64,000 bases of DNA from Locusta migratoria (Eukaryota > Arthropoda > Insecta > Orthoptera > Acrididae). The notes below the pieces were generated by a model, which was not told the origin of the DNA, ran no database searches, and saw nothing but the letters and a program-made list of their open reading frames with translations. Location: the NCBI GenBank assembly GCA_026315105.1, contig CM048744.1, positions 359,415,168 to 359,479,167 on the forward strand, in the 5' to 3' direction. Of this stretch, positions 42,513 through 53,355 are shown piece after piece. Both the position numbers and the translations under genes were made by a program. The stretch's first letter is position 1, and each line of letters begins with the position of its first letter.

Positions 42513-44976
42513 CCCAGCCGGCCACACCATAGGCCTCTGAGGCCCAGATGCTCACTCAGACCTGTCTAATCCCGCTCCAACACAGCTGGAGGGGCCTCCT
42601 CTAGTTAGTTGTCTCTGAGCCAGTGTACAGTGCACAACACTACCGCCCCTGCCGGCCCGTTCTGGTGTAAGAGTACACCTGTCGCTGTATCTTATAGTTT
42701 GATATAACGTAATGTATATATCGTCTTAAATTTGTTTATTTCATGTATTTTTCATTTCTTGTATGCTAGATACATTTCTTATGTAACGTCATTTTCTATA
42801 TTGAATCATTTAGTGTAAACATGTACTATATGTGTAAACCCGCATGAATGCACGGACATTTTTATGCTGTAAGTTAGCAATGTGCCAGAGAAAATGTTGA
42901 ACCTGTTGTAAAGACTGTCTTTGGCACAGAAGTAGTAGCTGTGAGTGTCGCGCTGCTGAAGCAGTCGCGGAGCGGACTCGCTATAGTAAACACATAAATG
43001 TTCTGTTGATGGTGCAGAGGCACGGTAGGCGCAGTGTGGCGCGAGTTTTATGCAATTGCAATAAGCCTGAGAGGCGTACTGTTTAATGTATTGAACGAAG
43101 TGGGAAATAAGTTTATTTATACTCGAAAGTGTTCAGAGTAATGTTTTTTCATGTGTGCAAGAAAAGTAATTGTTTGGTATCAAGTCTATTGTCACCGAGT
43201 GTGATCGTTGTTGTAGTAAGAGTACCTATTGTAATCATATCTGTCTTGTTTGGACTTCACGACGAAGACGACGAAAGCAGATGAGTATTTTTGTAACATT
43301 TTATTTTGTATGCATGTAAATGTAGTGTCAACCCAATCAGAACTTTGGTTTAATTATACATGACTTATTTTGAAACCAGTCTTAATTTCGTAAGTAGTTG
43401 TAGTCACCCCATTTATCACCATTATTAGATTATGTTGATTATGCAAGCCTGTACATTGACTAACAAGTTCAATCATTTTCAAAGTAATTACGATCAGTTT
43501 TAAAGAAATTTCTAGACGAGTTAAAGAATTGCTAAACGTGTTACAACCACAGAGACTAGTAATTAAAGCGCAAGAGAGGTTGCAAGTAAAGTAAAGTTGG
43601 TTTCATTTATGTAGAAAGTAACCAGGCTAACAGTAGTCAAAGTATTATAGTTGATTAACCAGACTTGACGGAAGTAATTTTTTTATGAAATACGTTAAAT
43701 GCCAGACTGTGCTCAGCCAGTTACACGCGTACGCTACCCAGGCCCTGGAACCAATTAAAAAAAAATAGTTCACGTAAAGTTTTGTAAGAAACTTGAATGC
43801 TTTAAAGAATATTATCAAAATGATTGAGAACTTTGACTGTAGTATTTGTGAAGCTCATTGCACCACGGAGTTTCACTGTATTGAGCTATTATCATTCAAT
43901 CAGAGTCTATCTGCTATTACAATTTTGATTATAACACGAACACGCCATCACCACTACATGAATTCTGACACATTTATTAGTGAAGTTGTGCTGTTCGTGA
44001 ATCGTAAGAGGTGCTAGTTGGAGGCTGTAGTCAATGCTAAGTCAGATAGGGCCAAGCTTAATTAATTACCACAGTGACAGTTTCAAGTTAATTAATATTT
44101 TTTTATTCAAAATTTTAACTTTCACTGCGAAAGTGTTGTTGCGACCCATTAGTTGTGATTTGCTGCAACATACAATAACGAAATTATTATTACTAGAGTA
44201 TATTATTACGCATTCTAAATTTTGAGATTATTTGACGACCTCCAACAGGCAATCTTTCTTACACTGGTAAACAACTAGTCCTCCGAGACCCCCATAACTT
44301 TACAAAAACCAAGGGAAAGGGAGACACAAAGGTCAAACAAAACCATTGTCCCGATTTGAGTTTATGTTGACGCTTTCTGAACGCCTTACAGAACCTTGGA
44401 TGAAGGCTACGCTTGACACACCAACTCCCCGTGACCTACGGGACAGTATTTATAGATGCCTAAACATGACTCCACCAGCAGAGGCAGCTCGTGAAGAAAT
44501 TGAGCAAGGAGCTATTCCCAAAAGGACTTACTGTAAAATTTGAGACTACAAAAAAACAAACGAAATCAAAAATGCAATGTGATTTTTGTAAGTTGCAAGT
44601 GTGTGGTCAGTACCACAAAAAAATTGTCCAAATTGTACCGGTAAAAAATGAAAAACTTCCGCTGAATTTTGTGATACCGATTTTAGTTTTAAAAATTATT
44701 AATTGTACGTGGTTTTCGAATATGATGGATTTTTTGAGTTATATGAAGTTTAAACTATTTATTATTTAATTTATGAGACTTTAATTATTTTATTTGTGGT
44801 TTTTTGAGAAAATATGTATTTCTTTTATGTTATTCAAGGTTATTTAATGTATTATATCCTCATCCTTTTCATGACATTGAATTTCTTAAAGAGTTTTCCA
44901 TTATTATATAGCGTGTGGGCCTCTGAGACCTACGGTGTGGTCCAGACGTAGGAGCCTGGTGGTGTGGCCCACAGGG
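42513..44976. mobile_element. piggyBac-type transposon with TTAA target site
   Basis: 2464 bp between TTAA 42509-42512 and TTAA 44977-44980. Terminal repeats match at 13 of 16 positions (cccagccggccacacc on the left; ccctgtgggccacacc as the complement of the right end). Removing it rejoins the LINE-2 minus-strand sequence exactly as in the uninterrupted relative near 63210. TTAA target use is the hallmark of piggyBac. Most of the interior (42600-44230) is AT-rich and unrecognised. Confidence 0.9.
44346..44640 (+). pseudogene. piggyBac-like transposase C-terminal remnant
   Basis: The frame 44346-44543 reads FEFMLTLSERLTEPWMKATL and PTPRDLRDSI, as in the C-terminal region of piggyBac-like transposases. 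An overlapping frame (44491-44640) reads KMQCDFCKLQVCGQYHKKIV, the start of the Cys-rich zinc domain that binds the transposon ends. A frameshift separates them. No catalytic DDD region was found upstream. Confidence 0.72.
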
Positions 44977-44980
44977 TTAA

Positions 44981-45800
44981 ACCGATCAGGTGGGGATCCC
45001 AAACACTTGAGATACACTCAAAACAGGGATGTACTGGCGTTTTGTATGCAGTCTCCTTCACAGATCAATCACATCTTCACAAAATTCTCCCAATAAAGCG
45101 AAGTCTACCAATCGCCTTCCGCACGACTGTCCTTATATGCTCGTTCCATTTCATATGGCTGTGCAGCATTACGCCTAGGTATTTAATTGACGTGAGTATG
45201 TTAAGCTGCACACCACTAATGCTGTATTAGAACATCACGCGATTGTTTCTTCTACTCATTTGCATCACCTTCCATTTTCCTACGTTTAGCGTAAGTTGCC
45301 ATTCCTCACACCACCTAGAAATTTGGTCCAAGTTACCCTCCATTCTACTGCAGTCATTCAATGACGGCATCCTCATGTACATCACAGGGTCATCAGCAAA
45401 CAGTCGCAGGTTGCGACTGTCCGTCAGGCCATTTATAGATAAAAATAATAGCGGTCCTATCACATTTCCCTGGGGCACTTCTGACGATACCCTAGTATTG
45501 GATGAACACTCGCCATCCAGGACAACATACTCGGTTCTATTACTTAAGTAGTCTTTCATCCATTCACATATTTGGGTACATATTCCGTAGGCTCGTACCT
45601 TCGTTAGGAGTCTTTAGTGCGGTACCGTGTCAGAGCCTTTTGAAAATTGAGAAATATGCAGTGTGCCTGTTTGCTCTTCATCCATAGGACGCAATATGTC
45701 GTGAGAGAAAAGTGGAAGCTGGGTTTCGCACCATCGATGCTTCCTAAAGCCGTGCTGATGCATGGACGGTAGCTTTTCCGTCTGATCACAGCATAGATAA
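44981..45800 (-). pseudogene. LINE-2 relic, RT part (minus strand)
   Basis: From the high coordinate down: CETQLPLFSHDI-like text near 45735, then a 110-residue frame (45559-45227): MKDYLSNRTEYVVLDGECSS, VPQGNVIGPLLFLSINGL (motif B), LRLFADDPVM (motif C with both Asp), SRWCEEWQLTLNVGKWKVMQ. It continues to the post-RT region at 44990-45060. Motif A is frameshifted near 45640. One copy with 41937-42508, split by piggyBac. Confidence 0.88.
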
Positions 45801-45839
45801 GAGGATTTGTGAGCCGAAAAGGGTCAATAAGAACTGTTG

Positions 45840-46345
45840 CCAAGGAGTTACTAGCAGGGACACCTCTAGCCTAGCCCATCTTGCACTCACGACACAGAAT
45901 GGACGTGCCGTCAGAACATGCCTTGGAATGCCGTGCAGTGATCTTCAGGGACGAAAGCTGATTCTGCTTGCGCGCAAGAGGTGGTCGTTTGCTCGGATGT
46001 AGTCGATGTGTCGAATGCATTCGTCCAAGGCACACACTGGCCCCACGCCAAGGCTTGTGGTTTGAGGTGCGATAAGCTGCAAAACTCGTTCACCTTCGTG
46101 GAGGTAACGCTGACCGGCGCTCGGTACGTGAAGAATGTCGTAAGAGATCGTTCTTTTACCGTTCTTGGAACAGGAAAATAATGCGTTCCTTTAACTACGC
46201 ACACACTGCGCGTGAAACTCATGTGATCTGTAAGACGAGCAACAACTTCCCTGTCTGGCCGATCTCCAGACTTGTTCCCAATGGAGGACGTGTGGCACAT
46301 GTTGGGACACGTGAGATTCGTTACCCACAAGTTGCACAACTACGC
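45840..46345 (+). pseudogene. Tc1-B transposon, C-terminal half of transposase
   Basis: Readings on plus: VTLTGARYVKNVVRD at 46104-46150, comparable to the RYV block before the second catalytic Asp, then SGRSPDLFPMEDVWHMLGHV at 46251-46310, comparable to SPDLSPIEHVWD that holds the third catalytic acid. The NARPH block is destroyed by stops around 46180-46220. Matches in family and order with 41690-41936, so LINE-2 inserted in the middle. Confidence 0.65.
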
Positions 46346-46501
46346 GAACAGATCCACTAGTCGTGGAATAATGTAACACAAAACTTTATTTTATTTTATT
46401 TATTTTTTTAAACAAACGTCGCACTGGTTTTTTCCAAACGAACAACGCAGTGCAGCCCCAATACAGTACCTGTACCTCCTGTTGCACAAATACACCATCA
46501 C

Positions 46502-46735
46502 TTGGTCCGCCTCCGTAGGTTAGTGCCAGCGTCGCTGACAACCACGCAGGGGCTCCGGGTTCGATTCCCGGCAGGGGACTGGGTGAAGTGTGTTGTCCTA
46601 ATCATCATCATCTCATCATCATTGGCATGTAAGTCACCCACGCGGCGTCAACTAAAAAAGACTTAACACTGAGGCGGCCAAACAATCCCTCAAGGGATCT
46701 CCCGGCCAGAAAGCCATACGCTCATTTAACTTAAT
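46502..46735 (+). mobile_element. SINE-4 (tRNA-derived)
   Basis: Box A-like gtaggttagtgccagcg, box B gggttcgattcccgg, then a body with tcatcatcat repeats and gatctcccggccag. Possible imperfect flanking repeat ccatcact / ccatcatt. Confidence 0.75.
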
Positions 46736-46756
46736 TTACCATCATTTACTGTGTTA

Positions 46757-46973
46757 GCCGGCCGTAGTGGCCGAGCAGTCTGCGGCGCGCCAGTCACAGT
46801 CTGCACGGCCGCTACGCTGGGGGGGGGGGGGGGGGGGGTTCGAATCCTCCCTCGGACATGGATGTCATGGATGTTTGTGTCGTCTTTAGTATAAGGTAGT
46901 TCATAAGTAGTTTGTAAGTTTAGGGACTGATGACCCCGCAGTTAAGTCCCTTAAGCTTAACAAACATTTCAAC
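46757..46973 (+). mobile_element. SINE-1 with a 20-base G run in box B
   Basis: gccggccgtagtggccgagc head; the normal short G tract before ttcgaatcc has grown to 20 G at 46819-46838. Target-site duplication ttactgtgtta / ttactgcgtta at 46746-46756 and 46974-46984 (one change). Confidence 0.92.
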
Positions 46974-46984
46974 TTACTGCGTTA

Positions 46985-47389
46985 AGGTGTGGATGGAAAA
47001 TGGTTTGATGTATGCCTTAGATACAGCAGTCATTTGGGAGTCAGGTGGATTCCTTTATGCTGCTTTACTCTAGTTTCTGTATCAACTGTACATCTGAAAA
47101 TATATCTAAAGGACAATGTTAATCAGTAGCTATTATCATTGGTAAATTAAGTCAGCTATACTGCAAGCAGCTTTTATTTAACGTATATCGGTAGGCAAAA
47201 ATTTTTCCAAAATTCAGTTTTCAGTTTTTTGCATAATGTTCTTTTGTGAACGTTTATATGTATTTTTTTATTCCTGTCCACCAGTTAGAACTGCATTTTT
47301 TTTTAAATCTTATGACATCTGTCACTTCGTAACAATTTACTCCCCTTTTCGTAAAGAAGGGATTATACCTCCGGCAAAAAAAAAGTTGA
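46985..47389. other. Unassigned AT-rich DNA
   Basis: Nothing recognised. Confidence 0.45.
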
Positions 47390-47578
47390 TGAAATGTTTG
47401 TAGAGCTTATGGGACTTAATTACGGGGTCATCAGTCCCTAAACTTACAAACTACTTATGAACTAGCTAATACTAAGGACAGCGCAAAATCCATGCGCGAG
47501 GGGGAATCGAACCCCGACCGAAGTGGCCGTGCAGACCGTGACTGGCACGCCGCAGACCGCTTGGCCACCGCGGCCGGC
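47390..47578 (-). mobile_element. SINE-1, minus strand
   Basis: Complement of complete body, box B (ggaatcgaaccccgac) and head (ccaccgcggccggc). No clear target-site duplication. Confidence 0.88.
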
Positions 47579-47599
47579 TACTTCCGTCACTTTTACAGT

Positions 47600-48680
47600 T
47601 AGGCAGTTCGGTTTTTTTGTGTTTTCTACAGATGTGTACGGTTCATATATTGGGCACACTGCAAGGAATGGATTTTCTACAGCAACAAGTGTTGACATGG
47701 GTAAAGTTGTTGACATTCAGATACATCCTAAAATTAGTAACAGACACAGAATGGCTCTTCACAAATCTAACTGTGTGCGAAACTATGAAGGCTCAAGTAG
47801 GGGGATGGAAGTTTTTGCTGATGTAGCGGTCTTTCATAAATCTGTCTTATAGAGGTATACTGTATACTGAATACTTAGGCGATGGAGGTTGCAAAGCTTT
47901 CAATGCTGTCTGCCACAGTAAACCTTATGATGTTCCGGTGAAAAATTAGAATGTGTGGGCATGTTACAAAGAGATATTACAAGAGCATATTTGATGGAAC
48001 AAAGCTTTCTGATGGCAAGTCTGTGAAATATAGGTTGACAGATAAGATTATCAACGAGTTGCAGGAATATTATGGGAACGTCATTAGGAAGAATACTGGA
48101 GATCTCGAGGCAACGAAGAAAGTAGTGTGGGCCACTTTCTTCCTCCGTATATCCTCTGACGAGAAGCCAACACATGTTCTACGTCCGCCACCCCCTGATA
48201 CATGACGCAAGTTTAGGAAGGCACAGCAACTGGTAGCTTCAAAACATTCACACACAAGCACTCTATCCCTGAATCAATTATGGATCAAATCTAACCAATC
48301 CACAGAGACGTTTCCCACCCTCATCTACTGAGGAAGTGCTTGCATGGAAAAACTCAAAATGTAAATGAGGCCTTCAGTAGCACTGAGTGGACCCCATCCC
48401 TTAATATGTCTTTGTTGCTTACAGAACTTTACAACTAGGAGTGCCAGATGTTGTGATAACGTGGAAGAATGGAAACATAGCCATACTAAAAGTTTTAGAA
48501 CAGTTAGACATATCATCCGGACAGAATACTGTAACTATTCTAAGAGAACTTGACAGCTTGCGTATTGCCAACTCAGATTTTCCTGCTTCCCTAAGAGTCA
48601 AGAAGAAGGAAAAGGAAACATGAAAATGAATCCAAAGATAATGAGGACCCTGATCATGGTGCAGGCTGTTTGTAACCACT
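47600..48680 (+). pseudogene. Mutator-like (MULE-type) transposase relic
   Basis: Successive frames line up with an insect Mutator-like transposase protein: SVDMGKVVDIQI near 47692, NYEGSSRGMEVFADVAVFHK at 47781-47840, LGDGGCKAFNAV-like text near 47880, LSDGKSVKYRLTDKIINELQ at 48009-48070, RKNTGDLEATKKVVWATFFL at 48090-48145, then STEWTPSLNMSLLLTE near 48380 and KNGNIAILKVLEQLDI with LRELDSLRIANSDF at 48470-48580. Order and spacing are preserved; frameshifts and stops break it. The MULE enzyme would be an RNase H-fold transposase. No terminal repeats could be assigned with certainty. Confidence 0.75.
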
Positions 48681-48956
48681 TCTTGGGGACAGATCTGTAA
48701 GTTTTTCCTAGAATAAACATGTTGAAAACTTTTAAGTCTCATTTTCTCAAAACTATAAATTCTGAAACATTTGTCCTGTTTTCTCAGAAATTATCGGAGA
48801 AACCTTTATGAAAATTTCACATATTGTAAACAACACTGTATTACAGCTGTGTAACCGCAGTCATGGTGATTGCACCAGTAATTCTGCTGGAATAAAAATA
48901 TTTATGACTTTTTTTCACAAAAAAATTAATGCACGAAAATTAAATTAATAAGTGTA

Positions 48957-49988
48957 GGGTTTAGTGTAAGAAGGAGGCAGCTCCACTTTTTCCAGTTCGT
49001 GGCAAATTGAAAAAAAAAAACGTTTGAAAAATTCAGTTTTCATCAAACAGAAAAAATTATCAGCCTTGTTTTAGGCTATAGGGTATCTAATTCTACTGAC
49101 GAGAATACACACAAATGCATGCACTCAGGGACGTATAATAGAGTTTTGAATTTTGGAGCTGCCTCCGTTTTGCTCCATAGTGAATAGAAAACTGTTTGTA
49201 GGATCATTTTCTTCATAATTAACCATATTTAAGTTAAAACATTGATTAATAAAGAAAGTATAACATTATTGGCACAATACATTAATTCTATAGTTCTTGT
49301 TCATTCTTCTACCTCCCATTCAGTCTCCTCAGGATCGTTTGAAGCATATGTCGTCAACTGGTGGTAAAACCATATTTCGTTTTGCCAAACATACTTTCTG
49401 GTCAGGTCTTTTAAGGTTTTGGACTTTAAGCGGGAGGAGACAATCATAAGCTCGATGAAAGTGGTACACTGTTATGAGACTCGTAGGTCCTTGGTTGCAA
49501 ATTTGCGCATTATCGAAGACAGTCATCCCTACGGTCGCACTGCATTGAATAATTCCTTTACCGATGTATGGCTGTTCATAGAGGAATATTTTGTACTTAG
49601 AGATTAAATTTTTTTCTCTTCTGTTGTTCGATAATTATACCTAAGGGTTCTTTACAAAAAAATTCTTCAACGTGTCAAAAAAGTTGAAAATAAATCTCTG
49701 GTCCACTTCAGTGACATGAAATTTAGGGCTGGTTCTTCAGATAATGCGAGCATAGTCCACTGGAAGAAAAACTCCTTCCTCAAACACTTTTCTGCATTAC
49801 CGAACGCTCTGTCGCATGGCATAAAGCAGTGGCCCTGTTCTGGGAATCGATGAACGATTTCTCTCAAACTAGTGGGTGGAGCTTCCTCTTTCTTGCACCA
49901 AACGAAAAGGCTTTTCTTTTTATATGTGATAGAATGTTACTCTCAATAGAGCCAAAAAGTGGAGCTGCCTTCTCCTTACGCCAAACCC
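48957..49988. mobile_element. Unidentified element with about 35-bp terminal inverted repeats
   Basis: gggtttagtgtaagaagg followed by ggcagctccactttt at 48957-48990 is repeated in complement at 49954-49988 (aaaagtggagctgcc then ttacgccaaaccc). A third, degenerate copy lies at 49875-49904 and a fourth partial one (ggagctgcctcc) near 49155. Interior frames on both strands (49329-49607) are not recognised. Confidence 0.6.
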
Positions 49989-50840
49989 CTCAAATCTCTA
50001 TCACTCACTCACTCACTGCCTAAACACGAAATCTCGAAAACTAATTCACCTATAAAGCTCAAATTTGGCAGGAGTATAGTTTGTCGGTAGAAGACGTCAG
50101 CTAAGAAAGGATTTTGCTATAGGGTGGATAGTTCAGGAGATATGACGGCATAAACAATGATAACTTTCCCGTTTTGCTGCACGTGATATTGTGACTTTAT
50201 CAGTCCACTATTTGAGAAGGAGAGCAGTTTAAACATCATTTCAAACCAAACCGTTAGGAAACATTTTCTCGCTGACGACCATAGAAAAATGATGTAAGGA
50301 AAAAAGTTTCTTGCTTCCTACTATTCAGCTGTTTATGGAGTAAAACTACGGCATTCGGTATAGCGTTGCAATTTATAATTTGTACACTACATATTGTACC
50401 CGCACGAAATTTTACAGACGGTATACACACATAAAGCTGAATGTATCTTCGAAATTGTATCACAGTACGACACGTAGTTCATGAGATATGAGCAAATAAA
50501 CAGTAACGTTAATGGAAAACCGCCCATCACGCACGAAGTTTTAATCTATTATTTCTTTACTAGTAATTGTACTCTCAACAGATTTTACAGACATTCAGCA
50601 CTGACGCAATGAATATATACCTGAAAATTATACAATTGTACTACATATATCTCAATAAATATCAGATCATATATATTGCAATGGGTAAAAACTTTTCAGA
50701 TCAGGCACCAAGTTTTATTACATTTCTTATTTACTGTTAAGACACTCTTGTATTCCAGTGAACTTAAGGAAATTCCTGAAAGATAACAGTGCTGTTGTGA
50801 ACGTTGTAGCAATTTGAACTGTGAAGCGCATACTGCTGTA
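49989..50840. other. Unassigned DNA
   Basis: No gene seen. Text such as atgagatatgagcaaataaa near 50490 echoes ggagatatgacggcataaac near 50135, hinting at diverged direct repeats about 350 bp apart. Confidence 0.4.
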
Positions 50841-51036
50841 AAATTCAAATGTTTGTTTAGCTTATGGGACTTAACTACGGGGTCATCAGTCCCTAAACTT
50901 ACAAACTACTTATGAACTAACTAAGACTAAGGACGGCACAAATATCCATGCCCGAGGGGGGGATTCGAACCCCCGACCGTAGTGGCCGTGCAGACCGTGA
51001 CTGGAGCGCCTCAGTCCCCTCGGCCACCGCTGCCGG
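50841..51036 (-). mobile_element. SINE-1, minus strand, complete
   Basis: Complement of body, box B (gattcgaacccccgac) and head (tcggccaccgctgccggc). Target-site duplication catactgctgta / catattgctgta at 50829-50840 and 51037-51048. Confidence 0.94.
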
Positions 51037-51128
51037 CATATTGCTGTAGGCAGAAGGAATAGACATCTATAGAACTACAAGGAAAGGAAGAGAATTAAAC
51101 AGTGTATATCCGACGAATACCCATTATA

Positions 51129-51402
51129 ATGTCTGTTCGGTGTACGTTTATCACGTGTGAACCACAAGACATAAAGAGCTAAAAATTTGTACAGTTACTA
51201 CTGTATAACCGGGGAAGGTTTTAGGCACGGTTTTATGGCGATCGGATAGCTATTTATCTATATATATATATATTAATGTATATGTCTGTTCAGTGTACGC
51301 TTATCACGTCCGAACGACAAAACGCAGAGACATGCATATTTGTACAGTTAACTGATTTATACCTGAGGAAGGTTTTAGGCACGGTTTTAAAGCGATCTGA
51401 TG
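51129..51402 (+). repeat. Two diverged direct repeats of about 120 bp
   Basis: Unit 1 (51129-51246) and unit 2 (51282-51402) both run from tgtctgttc through gtgtacg and tatcacg to ggaaggttttaggcacggtt and end gcgatc. A TA run at 51259-51272 lies between. Function unknown; similar text often lies near Helitron-type repeats in insects (inference). Confidence 0.7.
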
Positions 51403-51429
51403 GATATTTAGTAATTTGAAGAATATAAC

Positions 51430-52404
51430 GCGAAATGCGGAACAATGATGACTCTTTGAAAATTACATTTACTCTTTGAAAATGGTTTTATAGGTTGCAT
51501 TGTTGCTTGAGGGTTGATAATGATAGAAGGGCGGAGTATATTGGGATGGAAAGTTATCGGTGTATATTAAATTTTACGGGTGTGTGTGTGTTAACATTTC
51601 GCTCTGCAGCGAAAACTACAGAACGCAAACGAATGGTCTGTGTGTGATTGCTGTCCGAAGTCTCCCGTTGTACGCCATAGCAGTTCCATGATGATATCTA
51701 TAAGGGGATGGAAGATATGATGGTTGAAAGTCGTCAAATTGTAAAACAATTCGGACTGAAGGCCAGGGATGACGTTTGCGACTCTATAGCAAGGAGGTTA
51801 CACACAGTGAAACGTGATGCCACTGACTATCTTTGGTCTATGCGTGCGACAATGTCTTCAGCTCTTTCTGTGTAAGGATAAGCATACGAATAAGGAAATA
51901 TAAGAATAAATAAATAAAGCAGTAAAAAGAAATTACTGTTAATACATCTCTTTAAAAAATCGATTTGACGTTTCGCCTATTACATCAAGTGATCGATCTG
52001 TGATATTATTACAGTTATTATTGTTGAATTTAGTGATTGGATTCTTCGAAACGAGTGCATTTTTACGTGTGATTTGATCTACACTACTTACTTTCCTGAT
52101 AATGGTAATGAAATTTTTTTTTTTTTTTTTTTCTAAAGAACGTATTGTATTTCATTTCATTCTTCAAAACCAGTCTCATAGTACATTACTGAAAATAGCT
52201 TATCTATCATAATCAACCAACATGCGAGAAGAACCGTGAGTTTAAGGGAGTGATTAATAAATCATCTAATCAGTACCGTGTAGCGTATTTGGAATCTCCT
52301 TGTTTCTCACACGGACAGCTTTATGTCACTTGCTCACCACAGAAAATATTCATACTTGATCCTGGAAAAGTCACAAGAAATATTGTTCATAGTCAGTAAG
52401 AAAG
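51430..52404. other. Unassigned DNA
   Basis: No gene recognised. Contains a T run near 52116-52132. Confidence 0.45.
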
Positions 52405-52655
52405 GATGGACGATTAGTGTTTAACGCCCTGTCGACAGCGTGATCATTAGAGGCGGAGCTTACGCTCGGATTGTTTGGGCAACGATGGGGAAGGGACTCG
52501 GCCGTGCCCTTTGAAAGGAACCACCCCGGCATTTGCGTGGAAAGATTTCGTGAAAACACGGAAAACGTAAATCTGGATGGCTGGAGGCTGGTCTGAACCG
52601 CCGTCCTCCAGAATGCGAGTCCAGTGTGTTTATCACCACTGCGTCACCTCGCTTT
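52405..52655 (-). mobile_element. SINE-3, minus strand
   Basis: Contains gtttaacgccctgtcgacag, cggccgtgccctttgaaagg and the complement of the tRNA-like head (ctgaaccgccgtcctccag). Both ends present; target duplication not clear. Confidence 0.85.
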
Positions 52656-53105
52656 GTGTCATTTGTAGTCGAGTTGTGAATTAAAAGAATATATGAATGT
52701 GACATATCATTTGTATTTTGATTTGTATCTTTGTTTGTTTGGATACTGTACTTAAAATTTTGTACATTATGGAAGACAGCCTTATTTCTTATATATTTTT
52801 CTGGTAAATATAACATGTTTTTTGAAAAAAAAAAAAAAAAAAGGAGATGGACAGAGAGAGAGAAGGGATAGGAGAAGTACAAACCCAAGGCTTGAAAGAA
52901 TAAAGAAATACCCGGACAACGCCGAGTTTTCAGCTATATATTATAAATTACAATGCCACAACGATTTCGGTTCAGTATTTTGCACAAAGATCGATTAATT
53001 TTCAGTGAAAATTTCAGACAAATCTGTTCAGTAGTATTCAGAAAATGGGACATGAATGTGCTTAATTTAACATTGTCGGTATTGGGCCTACCGTCTCATC
53101 TTAAA

Positions 53106-53150
53106 AAGCACAACCGGTTTCGCGTCCTAAAGACGCAACATCAGGTGCTT
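53106..53150 (-). ncRNA. Hammerhead-like motif, left arm
   Basis: On the minus strand: stem I AAGCAC with GTGCTT (plus-strand 53145-53150 and 53106-53111), CTGATGT (53144-53138), extra base, stem II GCGTC with GACGC (53136-53132 and 53126-53122), GAAA (53121-53118), then the ACCGGT palindrome. One core change (last A of CTGATGA to T). Confidence 0.5.
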
Positions 53151-53300
53151 AAAATTTTTTATAAATATGTCTGCCGTTTAGCCGATCCGCAGCGTTCACG
53201 TTAGGTAGAGTTCAAAAAATTTTAAACATCCGATCTGAATGCTGGTTAGTGGCTAAACGACAGACATATTTTATTTTATTTTTTTTTTTTTTTTTAAATT

Positions 53301-53345
53301 AAGCATCTGATGATGCGTCAAAGGGACGCGAAACCGGTTATGCTT
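53301..53345 (+). ncRNA. Hammerhead-like motif, right arm, best conserved
   Basis: Stem I AAGCAT 53301-53306 with ATGCTT 53340-53345; intact CTGATGA 53307-53313; one extra T 53314; stem II GCGTC 53315-53319 with GACGC 53325-53329 and loop AAAGG; GAAA 53330-53333; CCGGTT 53334-53339, giving a self-complementary ACCGGT for stem III. Compared with the left arm, the innermost stem I pair changed from C-G to U-A with pairing kept. Confidence 0.6.
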
Positions 53346-53355
53346 TTCAAATAAA

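Larger units (their letters stand above)
53095..53355. mobile_element. Foldback element with paired hammerhead-like motifs
   Basis: Inverted arms at about 53095-53180 and 53265-53355 share aaaagcacaaccggtttcgc-type text with its complement. Each arm holds one full hammerhead-like unit pointing outwards. The centre (53180-53265) includes gccgatccgcagcg and a T run at 53280-53296 in the right arm. Confidence 0.75.

Noticed and set aside
44346..44769. Host zinc-finger gene
   Set aside because: The Cys-rich piece lies within TTAA-bounded ends and follows piggyBac-type sequence, so it is a transposase remnant.
45911..46339. 142-residue minus-strand frame
   Set aside because: The plus strand shows Tc1-type blocks (SPDL, VWHMLG) in the same place, so this frame is a shadow.
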